64,000 nucleotides of DNA, taken from assembly GCF_028769735.1 (NCBI RefSeq), contig NC_088173.1, forward strand, positions 21,392,038 through 21,456,037. Reading direction: 5' to 3'. Position 1 is the first letter of the stretch; the number at the start of each line of letters is the position of its first letter. Below the pieces are notes generated by a model. It ran no database searches, had not been told where the DNA came from, and saw nothing but the letters and a program-made list of their open reading frames with translations. Positions 27,021 through 40,710 of the stretch are shown here, piece by piece. The stretch comes from Zonotrichia leucophrys gambelii. Taxonomy: Eukaryota > Chordata > Aves > Passeriformes > Passerellidae. Position numbers and translations under genes: made by a program.

Positions 27021-29078
27021 CTTCTGTATCTTCTAAACTCTATCCTCACAAACTCACAGGTCGGAGGGTTTATCAACAGTGAGAGTATTTTCCAAAGAAT
27101 TCCGAAGTATATCACCAGCATAAAAATGTCTGTACAAAAACAAACATATATTTTATATTATATATTAAAATATTATATTATATTAAAATATTTTATCTCT
27201 AATCAAGATGGTAGGTTTATTGTAGAGAAAAATTGAGTAATTGCCAGGATGATAACGTGTACCTGTCTGTAGTATCATTTTTTGCAATAGTAGAATCAAT
27301 CTATCCAATATTTTTTTAATTATTCTTAAAAAAAAATGTTACTTTTCATTTATACTTGGTCAGTTTGAACAGATAACAGATTTTAGTTTGAAGAATGGAA
27401 ACTGAGAACATTAATTTTAAATTTAAAATGTGGTACTATAAAGCCAGGTCTTTTGGGGATTTAAAAAAGGTTTTCCTCAACCTTAGGTGTAAAGTTTCAT
27501 CTTTATTTGTACAGTTGAAGGTAGTGAAAGCAAGTGTTTAAAACAATGAAACAATGAGAGGAACAATGCTTTTCATACTGAATATTCATGGCCTTGAAAT
27601 TTCAGTGATTGCTAAAATTTCCAATACACGCCATTGCATATTTAGTTTGTGTTGTATAACTGTAATGGGTTTAGAGTTACTAATTTTTCCCAGACTACAC
27701 TTTTGTCCTTTATGTACCAGCTGCAAGATCTACACAATTTCATATTTTCTTAATTCACTTTAATGTGAACTCAATAAAAAGGCTTTTAAAGGATGGGAAG
27801 TAGTTAGCACTAATATTCAGGTAGCATACTATGTATTTTTAATTGATAATAGCAAAAGCTGGTTTTGTAGTGATTTTTCTTACCTTTGTAAATGGTTTTC
27901 ATACTCTCTAATGTACTAAAAAGGTGATTATCCTTTATAATGCTTTTATATTATTATGTAGGAGATGACTTCTGGTAGCATAAAATGTTTGTGTCTTTTC
28001 CTCTAATGCTCCTGTTATTCCCTATTATTCTTTCAGGTATTTTGTGTTTGCATGAATAGTAACTGGACAAATTCCTTTGCAGAACAACTGAAACACAAAA
28101 GCCCCTGTATCCCTTGTTTTTCAGAAGTTATTCTCTGTTGATATAAATATCATAGTGGTTTTGCAATTATCATAGAAGACTGATAATTACTAGAAGAGTA
28201 ATTATTTTACCTGAAATTAACTGCAGTTACATTCATTTCAGTGCCTAATATAAAACTGTAAACTGTGCAATATTGCAATAAAAAGTTGCATTAGTTTTGG
28301 CTCTTTCAGTTATGAGGTAACACTCCTAATACATGCCCCATATAATATGACAATTCTAAATCCCTCTCAGCATCTTAAAAATTCCTCAGCTGGAATCTAA
28401 GTAGATGTCTATGACATACACAGACCTAAAACAAAATGGTGCATATATTTAAGAATGTTTCTCTGGGATAAGTTCATCAGAGTTAAAAATCTAACAGCTA
28501 TTAATTTTGATCTATTTACAAATTGTATGTGTCCCCACTGAGAAACAGGAACCTTTTCAGGTCAGCTGCTTATATAACAGGTTTTGGTAAGGTAATAGGC
28601 TTGCCAAAAGCCTGTAAGGACTTGATACAATTAGTAGGGTAGTAAGAGTTTACATTAGCTATTTTTGGAATCGTCTGTGTTTACTTTCTGTAGGTTAGAA
28701 ATTAGAAGAAAAAGACATTATGCCATTTATACTTGGAAAATTAATATTTTAGGTTTATTTGAATGTTTTCTAATCACCATTCTTTGTACATATAAAGTAA
28801 AATCAGCTTAAAAATTCCCAGTGTCTTTGTAGTGCTTCAGTCTGTCTCCATTATATGCTATGTTCTAAAAAACTTTTGTGTCATTTCAGAGTCTGTCCTA
28901 AAGGTATTAACTTTAAAAAGTGTAATAAATAATTACAAAGTAACTGAAAATCCCTGACTTTACACAGCTGCAGTTCATTGCCCCACAGCAACCTTAAAAT
29001 GATCTATTAAATGATTATTAGAAACAATTAATTATACCAGAGAACTCAAAGAGCTCAAATGTAATTTCATGGTTATAA

Positions 29079-29225
<147 letters not shown>

Positions 29226-31861
29226 TAGCCTCTTCCTTGAGTCTTACTTTCTCTTTCTCTGTTTTTCTGAATGAAGGTTTTTGATTTTTGAAGCATGAAA
29301 TATTTAGGTGCTGTACTTAAATTAGCACAATTTAATAGTCATGAAACAGCAGAAATTTTTTTAGCAGAAATCAATGATACCCAGTAGCTTCCTGATTTAT
29401 GAAGGAGTTTGGCAATGGAGAATTCATGGATAATCTTTCTTGATGCCAACAAGCATTGATAGGTTTGTGTTGTGTGCAAGTGGCAAGTAGTGTGGTCAAG
29501 ACATAATCAATGGAACCGAAATACCTTCCCACACCCTTTGTTTATGAGTGCTGGTAAGATCATTTTTGACACACCCAGCAACAAATGTAGTATTTCTCTT
29601 AGGTGCCTTGTGGCCTCAAAGGACTCAGAAGGAGATTAAGATTTGGTGTGTTGTTTTGCAAGGTGTTTGTTCTCTGGATGCCAAAGGGGTCTCAGGACAA
29701 ACGTGTGTAGTACAAACTAACAGCCTGACCAAATCACTGGGTTAACAGACAGAAGAAAGATGTTAAGAGGTTTTATACAATAATATCCATATATTTTGTC
29801 ATATCCAGATAAGAACTGATGATTTTTCACTCTTGTCTACCTCAAATTCAAGGTTCAATCTTAAAATCTGACTTTGGTTTAGAAGCTTTTGCTCTAAACT
29901 CAGTAACAGGGCAGCGCAGATCAAGTTTGTCGTAAATTCTTTTCATAATTACTTATCATAGGTTGACTAGTCCATTAATGTATCTTTATTTTGAGTAATT
30001 ACAGACTGTTGCTTCTTATAGTTTATCTTTGAGCAGATGAGCACTCAGCCACTTCAGCTGATGTCAAATTAAAAAGGGATATAAAATTGCTTCATTTTAA
30101 ACTATAAAGTAGTGAGTTGATATTACAAAAAAAGAAAAAAGATGCATGGAAAGCAAAAAGAATAAACATGAAATGAATAATCGAGACAGACTGCCTGAAA
30201 GTACCTTAGTTTTTTATCATTGAATTAGATTTTTATTTCTTGAAAGTCTTTCAGAAAGTGTGATTTTATGATGCAGCTTAGCTGAACAAATGACTTACTG
30301 CTCCTAAAAATAACTTGCTAAAAAAATCCTGCTTCCTGAGGTTATCTGACTGGCTTTCTTGCAGTGCCCTAACAGTCACAGTCTCTCCTCTGAGTCACTT
30401 ACTAAGTCAGCAGAAAAATATTCAGCCTCCACATCCCACCCCAATCCTGTTGTGCGACCTGAATTGATTAAGTGAGGGGTCAGACCATAACTCATGCAAA
30501 AGAAGTGTGAGCAGAGCCAAGAAATAAGGTGGAGGAAGAAAATGGGAGCTATTAGGACATTGTGATGGTGAGGTAAATTAATTAATCTGCAGCAGCAAAA
30601 CACTAGGAAATACCTTAATTTCTTTTTTAAAGGTTGTGATACAAGTTTGGCTTACAAAAATGAACAGAATTCTATAGCATCTGTAGAAAAACACATTAAC
30701 TATGATTATGTGGCTAGTTATTGTACTTCTAGATTGTGATGAAGTGCATAGATGTAGAAGCTGATATAGAAGTCTTTATCATATACAGCAATCCAAGAAG
30801 GTTAAAGACATGTTTAAAGCATTAGCATGATTTTTGCAAACATTGAATTAATGGAAGCATAACATTGTTCTTCGAAATAAGACTTTGATGTGTCTCTGAG
30901 GGACTGTTTTGTATAGTTGTAAAACTCCAGACATAAGAATAGCTTTTTGTTATGTATTTTTAATGGACTTTTGAATAATGAAAATAATTTCCATATGGTA
31001 TGTTAAGCATTGCCTTAATCTGAATGTTAATGAAAACATTAGATTATATAAGATTAGGAATCAGTTAGGTTTCTTTGGTGCAGTAGAGTAGTGGAGAAGA
31101 CCCTATTTAAAATTAAAAGGCTATCTTAGAAGATGATTTCTAGAATAAGATTCATTCTTCTATGTCATTAACAAAACTTAGATGTATTCATTGAATATTG
31201 AAAAATAAAACCTAAAACCAGCTGCTAATTCATTGCATGGTGTGTGCCTAGAAAGCCAAAGAAATGTGACAAAGTATTAGGCTCTGTCATGAAGATAAAA
31301 TAAATACTCTTGAAGTAAATTTGAGGATTAATCATAGTTCGATTTTCATTTTATCTTAAGACACTGTGAATTCAGTTAGTTTGACCTATCTCACCAGCGT
31401 TAACAAAAATTATATAATGCTATAATAGTAAACTAAGCTAAGCAAAACCAAAGCAAGTTGAGTGTGGCACCTGGTCACTCAGCTGGAGCTCTTATGGCTA
31501 AGCAAGGGGACACAAAGCTGAAACCAAGCTCTCCACACAAGCCATGCCAACCCAAGGCAAAGCAAATGTGACAGCCCCTCTCCAGAGGCCTGTGTTGCTT
31601 GCCTATGGCAAAGCTGGTGAGATGTTACAGTAATGCCAAGCCTGGATTTACCACGATAAAGAGAATTAATATAGACATGGAACCAGATCCATGTATGAAA
31701 ATGTACACAAAAGGCATCACAGCACATCTTTCACACACTATTCCAAAAAAAAATCTCTTCAATTAAGCATCCACCTACAAAATAATGATACATTTTAATT
31801 TTCTTCAATAAATTAACCTTCAAAAGGTTGCAAATATTTCTTCCAAATACAAATAAAGCTT

Positions 31862-31875
31862 CCCCCCCCCCCCCC
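31862..31875 (+). repeat. Poly(C) run of 14
   Basis: An uninterrupted C14 in very AT-rich surroundings; the length may also be a sequencing weak point. Confidence 0.9.
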
Positions 31876-33298
31876 AGGATTTTCTTTAAGTACTTAATAC
31901 TTTAGAGTTTACATTCTATTTTATTATACTGTAATGATTTATTCTTTTTCTTATTATGCTACATTGTGATTATATGTTGTATCTTTAAAATTATCCCATT
32001 TTACAATATGGAAAAGATAATTTTTCACCAGCTCGGACACTTTCAAACATCTTGAGCAAATAGAAGGAAAAACATGAAATTTTTTTCCAAATTACTTTCA
32101 TAACTATCTAATGACTGAAAGATTATAACTGAGTAATGGTATTTCCAGGGGATTGTCTTCTAAAATATGATAGTGTTACTTGTCATTTGGAGACTTTTAA
32201 AAGACTTAGCCATTAATTCAAAGAAAAAATTCTCGAATTTTTTGACCTCTTGCAGCATCCCATCAATTGAACTTGACAGTGTGTTTTTCATGGTTTTTTT
32301 TCCATTCCTTTACCTTTATATGGGACCTAATCTCAGTTTAACACCTACTGTTCCCAGTGGACTAGCCTCTATCCCTAATTGTAGTGAAGGGGTGAATTTG
32401 AGAAATATCAAGGTCTTGTTGATGTTTGTGCAACTGCTGGAATATGTGTTACTGACTTTTATTCATTCAAAATGGCCGTGAAGAAAATTCAGCTTTGTGA
32501 TAATGGAGAAATTGATCCTACTCAAAGCTTCCACACAGAATTCAAAGGAGTTGTTTGTTTATTTTATTTGTGTAACAGAAATCTAAGTTGTATGAGCACA
32601 GAAATGCCAAGGCAAGGTGGTAGAGGTTGGGCAGGACGTTGGGGGTCACAGCACCACAGTTTTTATGCATGGCAATACCACAAGGGTTCTTTTCGAGCCA
32701 GTTTGTACATAGCACTGCTAAAATATACATCGTACAGTAGTTAACTTAAGTTTATTTGATCATTAAAGAAGTCTCATTTTGTAAAGGTAGTTGTCCATCA
32801 GCATTTTCTATTGAGCATAGAATAACTTTTGATAAAGCTGGAGAAGGTGTGAGAAAAGGAATAAGGGAAATTTGTGTCCTCAACCTTGGCCTAAAACAGG
32901 GATAGTGATAATCAAGCCTACAACTAGTGTGCACTTTTCCAGCTGTGATTTCAAATAGTATTTAAAAACACTTAAGTAAGACTTTGGACACAGATAGGAT
33001 TAAAAATCATATCCATTGTGGTATTGAACAAACTGCTCCATTAAAGTAGTTTCTTTTTAAAGAATTAGGCAATTGCATTTTATTTAAATAGGAATGTCTA
33101 TCTTTGGAATTAATTATCAGTCTTCTTTCATTAGCATTTGCAGGTAGGAATTTTTTCATTGGCATAGTTAATTAGAAATTTTCCTCACAAATACCAGCAA
33201 TTCTATTTTTGACTCCAGCAGTAGAAAAGGAACAACCTTAAGGGCAAAGATGAAGCATAGGCTGTTTTGACGGTATTAATATGCACATAATTCTATAT

Positions 33299-33320
33299 CT
33301 ATACATACATACATATACAT
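33299..33320 (+). repeat. (ATAC)n short tandem
   Basis: Four near-perfect atac units in ctatacatacatacatatac. Confidence 0.75.
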
Positions 33321-36300
33321 GCTTGCTTGTATTCTGTGATTTACTTTTGACAGTCTCATTTCATCTGACAACATGGATACACATTAGACTGGACAGCCAA
33401 ATGTAAATAACTATGTGCAATGGAATAAAAAAAATCCCTTTCCCCTTTCAGAAGGTCAGATGCTGAGGCAGTAACAAACAAGGAATGTATCTCAGCCTTG
33501 AACGTTTCAGCCAAGCTTCACAGAATGTTGCAGACAGATGAAGATGCATGACTGGCTTCTGTAAAGTTTTACCTGCTATTTTCTAGCTATAGGCTGTTTT
33601 CATATTGGGAGGGGTAAATTGTACTGCTGTAGCATCTATCTCCTAATTATTTGTCTGCTATATTCCATAACAGTTAAATTAATAGTGTGTGCAGAGAGGA
33701 ACCTGAAAAATTACTTCCTCTAACACAGGTAGATAAAGCAGAAAGTTTAGCTCTAGCTGGATTTTTTGGAGCTTGGGACAGAAGGAATCAGCTGATTCAG
33801 TCCTCCACTGCTTTGGCCACATTATGTAAATTTATATCCTAAAAGTGATCTAATTCCATCTTAATGTTTTGTTTTGCTTTTCTGCATTCCTTCCTCATCC
33901 AGTCCCAAGGATTTTTTATCAGCAAACATTTTTTTAGATGGGGAAGGATATATTTAACTTTTTCTGAAAGGGCAGGCAAAATCCTAGTATGAAGGAACTG
34001 AACAAAAGCTAAAAGGGATGTGGAATACAGTTTATATGCTCTGTAATGTAAATCTCAACCAGTGTGCTTCCTTTATTTTTCAAAGATTTTCTTTCTTTGG
34101 TTAATGTCTCCTGTGGTATCATGATAATTTTGTGTTCACTGTAAATATTGTCTCCTTTTGTTTGTCTTCTAGCGTTCTTTTTTAAAATAAATAATCTTAC
34201 TTGTTTTCCTCCCATATAAATAAATTTCAAAGCAGATACTTCAAGTGGCCTTCATGGTAGGCTGTAAAATCTCAAGGCATAGCACAAGGAAATAAATAGT
34301 AATAAATTATTCTGTTTGATCACTCAGCAGATGTATATGTAGGCACTTCCCTTTGTAATTTCAGTAGAAACAAATACACTAACTTAGACATTTATGAATT
34401 AAACTGATTGAATGCAATTAATATAAACTCCAAATTTATTTTAGGTAATTGAACTAACAGCTCCATTGATCAATTGACATCCTGCATAAAATGAAGGGGG
34501 AAAAAACCAATGTCTCTCAGAATTCTTCCTTATTGTATCTATTCCTATTGTTACTATTCTTGATGTTGTCTAATGCTCAAAAAAAAGGGGCCACAGAAGG
34601 GCTTTGGGCACTGAGGACTTGACTTTAAAAACTACCCCATGACATTCAATAAAGTGTGAGAATTATCTTGGCAGAACAAAATTTGACCTAATTTTCATTC
34701 TTCTATTAACCATGCTTTTTACTTTTGCTGGAATTATGTGTGCTTTCAGGCATCACTCAATACTGTAAACAATATCTAATCTGTTGTGCAGCAGTTATTG
34801 GGGATCTTATATGTTGCTACTGTACATACTAATTCTGTATATTTAAAATTACCCTCAGTTTGGAAATAACATTCAGGTCACAGATAGCAAATTTGGGCTT
34901 CAAGCAGTCCTTGTGGCTGAAGTATTGGTATTATGTGATTTATATAACTCCAGTAATAACAGATACTATGGAAGTTTTTGATCTGGTCCAAAATTACAGA
35001 ACTTGTTTTGGGCTCACCTGTTAGGAGAAACTTTGAGGCCAGTGACTAATATGCCTGTCAAAATCAATGCTTTGTTGTGTCTTGAATCATGTGGAAAGGA
35101 AGCAGCCAGAAGTTCCTGTAAATACAGTGATCATTATGAACATATATGCTTATTATTGTGTTCTCGCAGTCCTGAAAAAATATTCTAAAACATCACTGCT
35201 TTAATTATAATAGCTCTACTTCTACTTTAAATTGTCAAATGCAATAATTACAGGTGCATGTTCAGAAATTTTTTTGAACCATCATTTCTGAAGCAAAATG
35301 GACAAGAATTCAAAACCAAACAACTAAGCAACCTTACAACAAAATCTAAATTTTGGAAGGCCTAGACTGAATTACTCAATGAAGCAAATGAGACTTCCCA
35401 CTGGATTCCTTAAGTTATCTTCAAGGCTAATTAAAAAAAAACCTTATGTAATTTATATTTCAAGTTAATTCAATATGAGGTCCCAAATATTGTATTTAGT
35501 GTGTAATCTGAGTCAGAGCTTTATGGCTGTGATGAGTCTTCAGTAGTAAAACATGTTAACAAATAGTAGAGGAAACATTTTCTGAGGGGGGGAAGAGGTA
35601 TTATTCTGTCTCCTGCTACCATTAATTCCTTTTCAGCAACAACTTGAGTGTATTAGATTGTTCCTGGGGGTGTAGTATTTCATCGCTAGCCTCTGAAAAC
35701 ACCAGTAAACATCACACTGAGCAGGAGCTATTGGACTTCATGGTAATTTTTTTTGCTCAATCTGATCTAGCTCTCAAATTCTTACCTGTGTTATATGTAT
35801 TTTCAATCTAGAGAATCTCACCTGGAAGAAAATGCACCCTCTTATATTAGTGGGCTGAACTTTAAACTGATAATTAGAAACAAGAAAATATCTAAGATTT
35901 TAAATATTGTTTCATGAATTAAAGTAGTGTGCCTGAAATTTCTCACATGAGTTTCTAAATCAACTCATTTTGATGCCAACTGATTTTAATTCATGTTTTG
36001 GGGGAATCCAGTAACATATTTATGGCCACCATAGGTTTGCATGAGTAAATAAATATTTCACAGGCTCTTTGGGCATCATACTGGGGAAACTAAGAGATGC
36101 TGTTTATGAACCTTGAGCTCTGCTGATCGCTAATCCTATCAGTGTATTTACCTGGAACCTGCTTTGGTGATGTAAGTTACTAGAGACAGCAGTATGAAAT
36201 ACAGGGCTGCAGAGGACGAGGACTGGAACAAAACACCTTAGTTATAGTAGCTTTGTTTCAGACAAGGGGATTGGTGGAGATTAACTTGCATGGCATTTGT

Positions 36301-36998
36301 CACTGGCTCCACATACCAGAGACTGATGTCTTGCACATCTTTCAATGAGCTTATTCTGGAGAATGACACAGAATGGTGGGGGAAGAGTAAACACCAAACA
36401 ATTCCACATATTTGCCTATGGTTAGCAAAGTACCTCAGTAATTGATCTGTTGCTTATTGCTCAGGAATCAGTTAACTGTGGTGAGTTACAGTAGTGTTGC
36501 TAATGTTTTTGTTATGTTGTGAATTATGGGAATATTTTCATATCTGCAGAGCAGTGTACCTGTGGGTTTAGGCTATGAATGGTGTTCCAACATCCACAAA
36601 AGCCTTTATGTAGATGTTCTAAGGAAATTTCAAGGAAAATTTAAAATAATAATTTATAATTAGTTTGCTTTATTGACTATTTTAAGGAAGCTCTTTCTTC
36701 TTGACGGAGGTGGGGTGGAGAGGGGAAAGATGCTATCAGAGCATAAGAAGTAATGACTGGGCATTAAAGGAGACAATCACCAGCTAATCCACAAGCGAGA
36801 ACATTGTGTCTCTACTTCAAGGCAGAATTACTCTTCTGGAACTATCATGAATATTAATAGGTCATAAAGTATTATTTAGTAAGAAAGACATTTGATTAAT
36901 CTATTCATTGTTTTGCTATTTTTGCCTACTGGTGCTTTTTAAATATCAAGCACTAATGTTCATTTCAGAGCAGTGTTGCTTAGTAATTTTATTCAGAA

Positions 36999-37084
36999 CT
37001 TTTTTGGGTTTGGGTTTTTTTTCTTTTGGATTGTTGATTTATTCTTTGGGGTTTTTCTTTAGTTTTTTTTTTTTTGTTTTGTTG
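36999..37084 (+). repeat. T-rich simple tract with G runs
   Basis: Blocks such as ttttttgggtttgggtttttt and gggg are followed by T13. Open frames across it are composition artefacts. Confidence 0.75.
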
Positions 37085-40000
37085 GTGGTGATTCGGGACT
37101 TTTTTGGAGAGGTCTGGTTTGGGTTTTTTACGAACTCTTCTACTCTGCTTTCTCTGCTTGTTCTCACATTTGGGTTAATAAAAATTTTCAAAAATCATTA
37201 GAAGAACATGGAAGTTTTTTAGTAATTCCTTAGATATCTGGATTTCTTAAGAATATCTGACATTTCCACTATAAAAGAAAATCTGCAGGCATAGTTTTGT
37301 ACCAGATTTCATGAAAGTACTTTGAAAATTCTGTAAATAGAGTTAATAGAAAAATAATAATTCAAATTTTGCAAAACTTGTGAGCTTTCATCACTAGACC
37401 TTAGAGGAATGTACATTACATTGCTCTGTGAAGTTTTTTGTTGAATACCCTCAAATATCCATTACATACAGTTAGGAGAAATTGCTTCAAAAATATCTGC
37501 TTTGCAAAGAAATATTATGCAGAATATTCCTTCTACTTCCCTTCATTTTTTCATGGTGGATTAGGTTCCAGTAGAGTTTTCTTATTTAGTGAAATTTCAT
37601 TCCTAACTTAATTTCTCAAAATAATATGGCAATTGAACATTTTATTGTATCATTTCTCCATAGCTTTTTAGTTGGAGATATTTTTTTTCTCTTCAGTGAT
37701 TCCATAGTGTGAGAGTTTTTTATATTGTATGCTTTTGCAGTTTCTGACTATCCTAGTACATATGTATTTTTGGCTAACTGAAGTATATCGTGAAGAAAAT
37801 ACTTTATTGAATATATCAAAGAAAATTTGAATAAAATAATTTTCAATATTAAAATTATTAATCTATTACATTTTAAATAAAAATTAATTGATCTTGGAAG
37901 GAGCATTGGAAAATGCATTCACTTCAAAAAATTTAGTGGGGTTTGGTTTTTTAAGGCACAATTTTGTTCTTTAACACATCTCTTAATTTTATTGATCTAC
38001 TTTGTAGAAGTTGCTAGTACATACAGTAGAAAATGCTGGTTGTTTTAGTACATTCACAAATTGCTTCGATAAATGTATTCCATCATTATGAATTGTTTTT
38101 TCTGAAAAATACTTAGCTTTGTTTTTTGAAGTTACATATTGAATGAAGGAGTTTACATGTTGTTATTTTAACTCGGGAAGTTATGATCAGTTCAATCCAG
38201 TAGTTATAGAACTACTTGGTTTGTTTGGAGATGTATGTGAAAAGCTCTTTATTTCATTCTGTTTGTTTTTTTTTTTTTAATTTTATTGAAATAACTCTTA
38301 ATCTCTTGTCATCAAGCAAATGCCTGGTTAGTAGCAGAAATCTCTAAGTGTTTGTAAGTAGCTTCCAATATACTGTCACTCCTAAGAATATTTGTATGTG
38401 TCTAGAGTTAAGGAGTGTGAATTTAAGCTGCTAAAACTTGGTATAAATATTGACAACTATATGGGTAGAGCAGAAAGAATATCAGCTACTCCAGTTACAG
38501 CTATTTTAGTGGTCTGTGATATTATAAACTGTGAGACTAATTGCTTCTCATCACCATTGGCTTTCCAAATCTTCAGAAGTAAACATCTCATAATTGCATA
38601 TAGTATTGTTTATGTCTTCATTAAAGAATTACATGTGAGCTGAATTCAGTAGGAATATTTATGCTTGTGTGGGTTGCATATATTTGATAAAATTGTCTAT
38701 CATGAAATAGATGCAATTGTCTGACTCCACTCCCTCTGGTGACTGCAGCCCTTATTTAGCTGGATGAATATTATCTGAGACATATAGCTGTGACAATTAG
38801 TGACATGGTTTAGTCTGGACTCCTTAGTGCTTGATTAAAATTGAAAATTATTATTTTAGACATCTTTTCTAATCTAAATGATTCTCTCATACTATCTACA
38901 GCCTAAAAACATCTTTGCAATTTTCCAAATGTATCATGGATGCTGTTGGATATTAAAAAAGCCCAACTTGCTGCTGGATATTTGAAAAGCTCAGTCTTCT
39001 CCCCAATCCCCAACAAGAAAACGTGAACATTTTCTGCCAAAGGAAATGAGGAAACAGGTTAACAAAATATCCCTGTGCCTCTATTATATACAGAATTAAA
39101 TTGTCAGTAGATTCTCAAGCTGGTCATCATGCTCACAGAGTGTCAAATCTTATCTTAAGTAGGTTAGCAAGTGATTTATATGGAAATGCAATTTTGACTG
39201 TAGTTAAAAAGAAGGTGTCTTAGGCTATGAAGCTGAGGTTTACTTAGTGCAATATTGTGTCAAAAGAGGTCTTAAACAGAGATGCAAAATAGTGAAAACC
39301 TAGAGGAGAGTAAAGCCACATAAGCCTTCTTTATGTAGTTATTTAGTATAAGAATTGGGAACATGATTGTGTTAGATGGGTGAGGATCCAACAAGTAATC
39401 TGTTTGCCACTCTGTCATGAATGAATATTTGAGAAAGAGTAAATTTTAAAAATTTGTTTTGCATTATGATTATAATTCTTCCTAAATAAGACATGTGGTG
39501 GAGATATATTTCCTGGAGGGAATTTTATTAGTGTTTTAAAACTTCCTGAATAGTCTATTTTGAAATATTTGATGCTAAACAAAGATTAATGTTGTGTTCC
39601 TGCTCATGAATTGTTGAGTTAATGTCTACTTTAAATATCAACATATAAATGTTAACTTTTCTGGGTTAGAACAAATGTATATCTGCTGCAGTGTCTTCGT
39701 TGTAAGAGTGCTTATGGAAGATTGCTAAAGAAGCAAAAGCAAACAAGTTTATTCTAAAATATTTTCTCCTTTTTAGGGATTTTTTTTCTCAGAGGCTGCC
39801 TCTCTTTAATAGCTCTTGATGGATGCCTCACTCATAGGTTTGTTTACTGGTTGGACCCATGTGGAATTAACATCTACAATATTCTGTTTCAGAGACACAC
39901 TGAAATGTCCTAGATACAAGTGTTCTTTTTTTTCCTTCATTATACACATCTCCTGTTTAGTTTATTAAGTTGTGTATGATAAGAAACCATGAACAATTGT

Positions 40001-40559
40001 TCCATGCTTTTCTCCTGAAACAGTTTTGTTGTCTTTGGGTTTTTTTCTTTACGTTCCTGACATATCTCTGTAGTCATTTCTTTTCCATTCTAAAATTGCT
40101 CAGTCATTTTATAGTTGCTTGTATGGAAAACCTCCCACATCTTTGGTCATTCTTCTTGTGTTTCTCTGTTCTTTTTCAAGTTTTACTGGACGTTTTTTAC
40201 AGAGGGAGAGACATAAATCAATCAATCAAGTTTTTCAGGCAACAGTGCCACAGGATTTTTTTTTCTGAGTTCTGGTCTTTACCTAATAATTCCTTTTATT
40301 ATCATATTGCCAGGAATGAGTAGATGTTTCCATAAAACTGCAAAGTGTACTCTAAAGCCTGTGTGCTCAATACCTGAGAAATGCCAACTAGTCAAGAGCC
40401 TATCATTCTATAAACAAGGTTTGACACTTTAAATTTCCTTCATGCAATACTTTCCATAATGAATTAGGTATATTGAATTTGGCATACCAGTATCATAGAT
40501 AAGGTCTTGAAGCAAATCAGCTTTTATGTTTGCTACCTAAACTACCCAATAAGTTGTTC

Positions 40560-40710
40560 CCAAGACATTCTATCCCAGCAAAATTTATCATCATCCACGT
40601 CTCCTGGATGATGTTGAACAATGTGAGTTTCAGTGGAGGTCCAGGTGCAACTCCACTGGGGACTTTTCTTCATAAGACTACTGCCAACAGATTTCAAAGT
40701 CTGGTGTCTG
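40560..40710 (-). mobile_element. Possible CR1 reverse-transcriptase remnant
   Basis: The minus strand reads SGVAPGPPLK followed by LTLFNIIQ, which resembles the CR1 SGVPQG...VLFNIFI region. The match is short and diverged and the limits are approximate. Confidence 0.4.

Noticed and set aside
26644..27236. Open frames of 84-134 codons on both strands across solo LTR 1
   Set aside because: They lie within non-coding LTR sequence, overlap each other on both strands and have counterparts at LTR 2. They match no protein family I know.
36908..37201. 97-codon frame rich in F, L and V that looks like membrane protein
   Set aside because: It is a translation of a T-rich simple tract; the hydrophobicity is a composition artefact.
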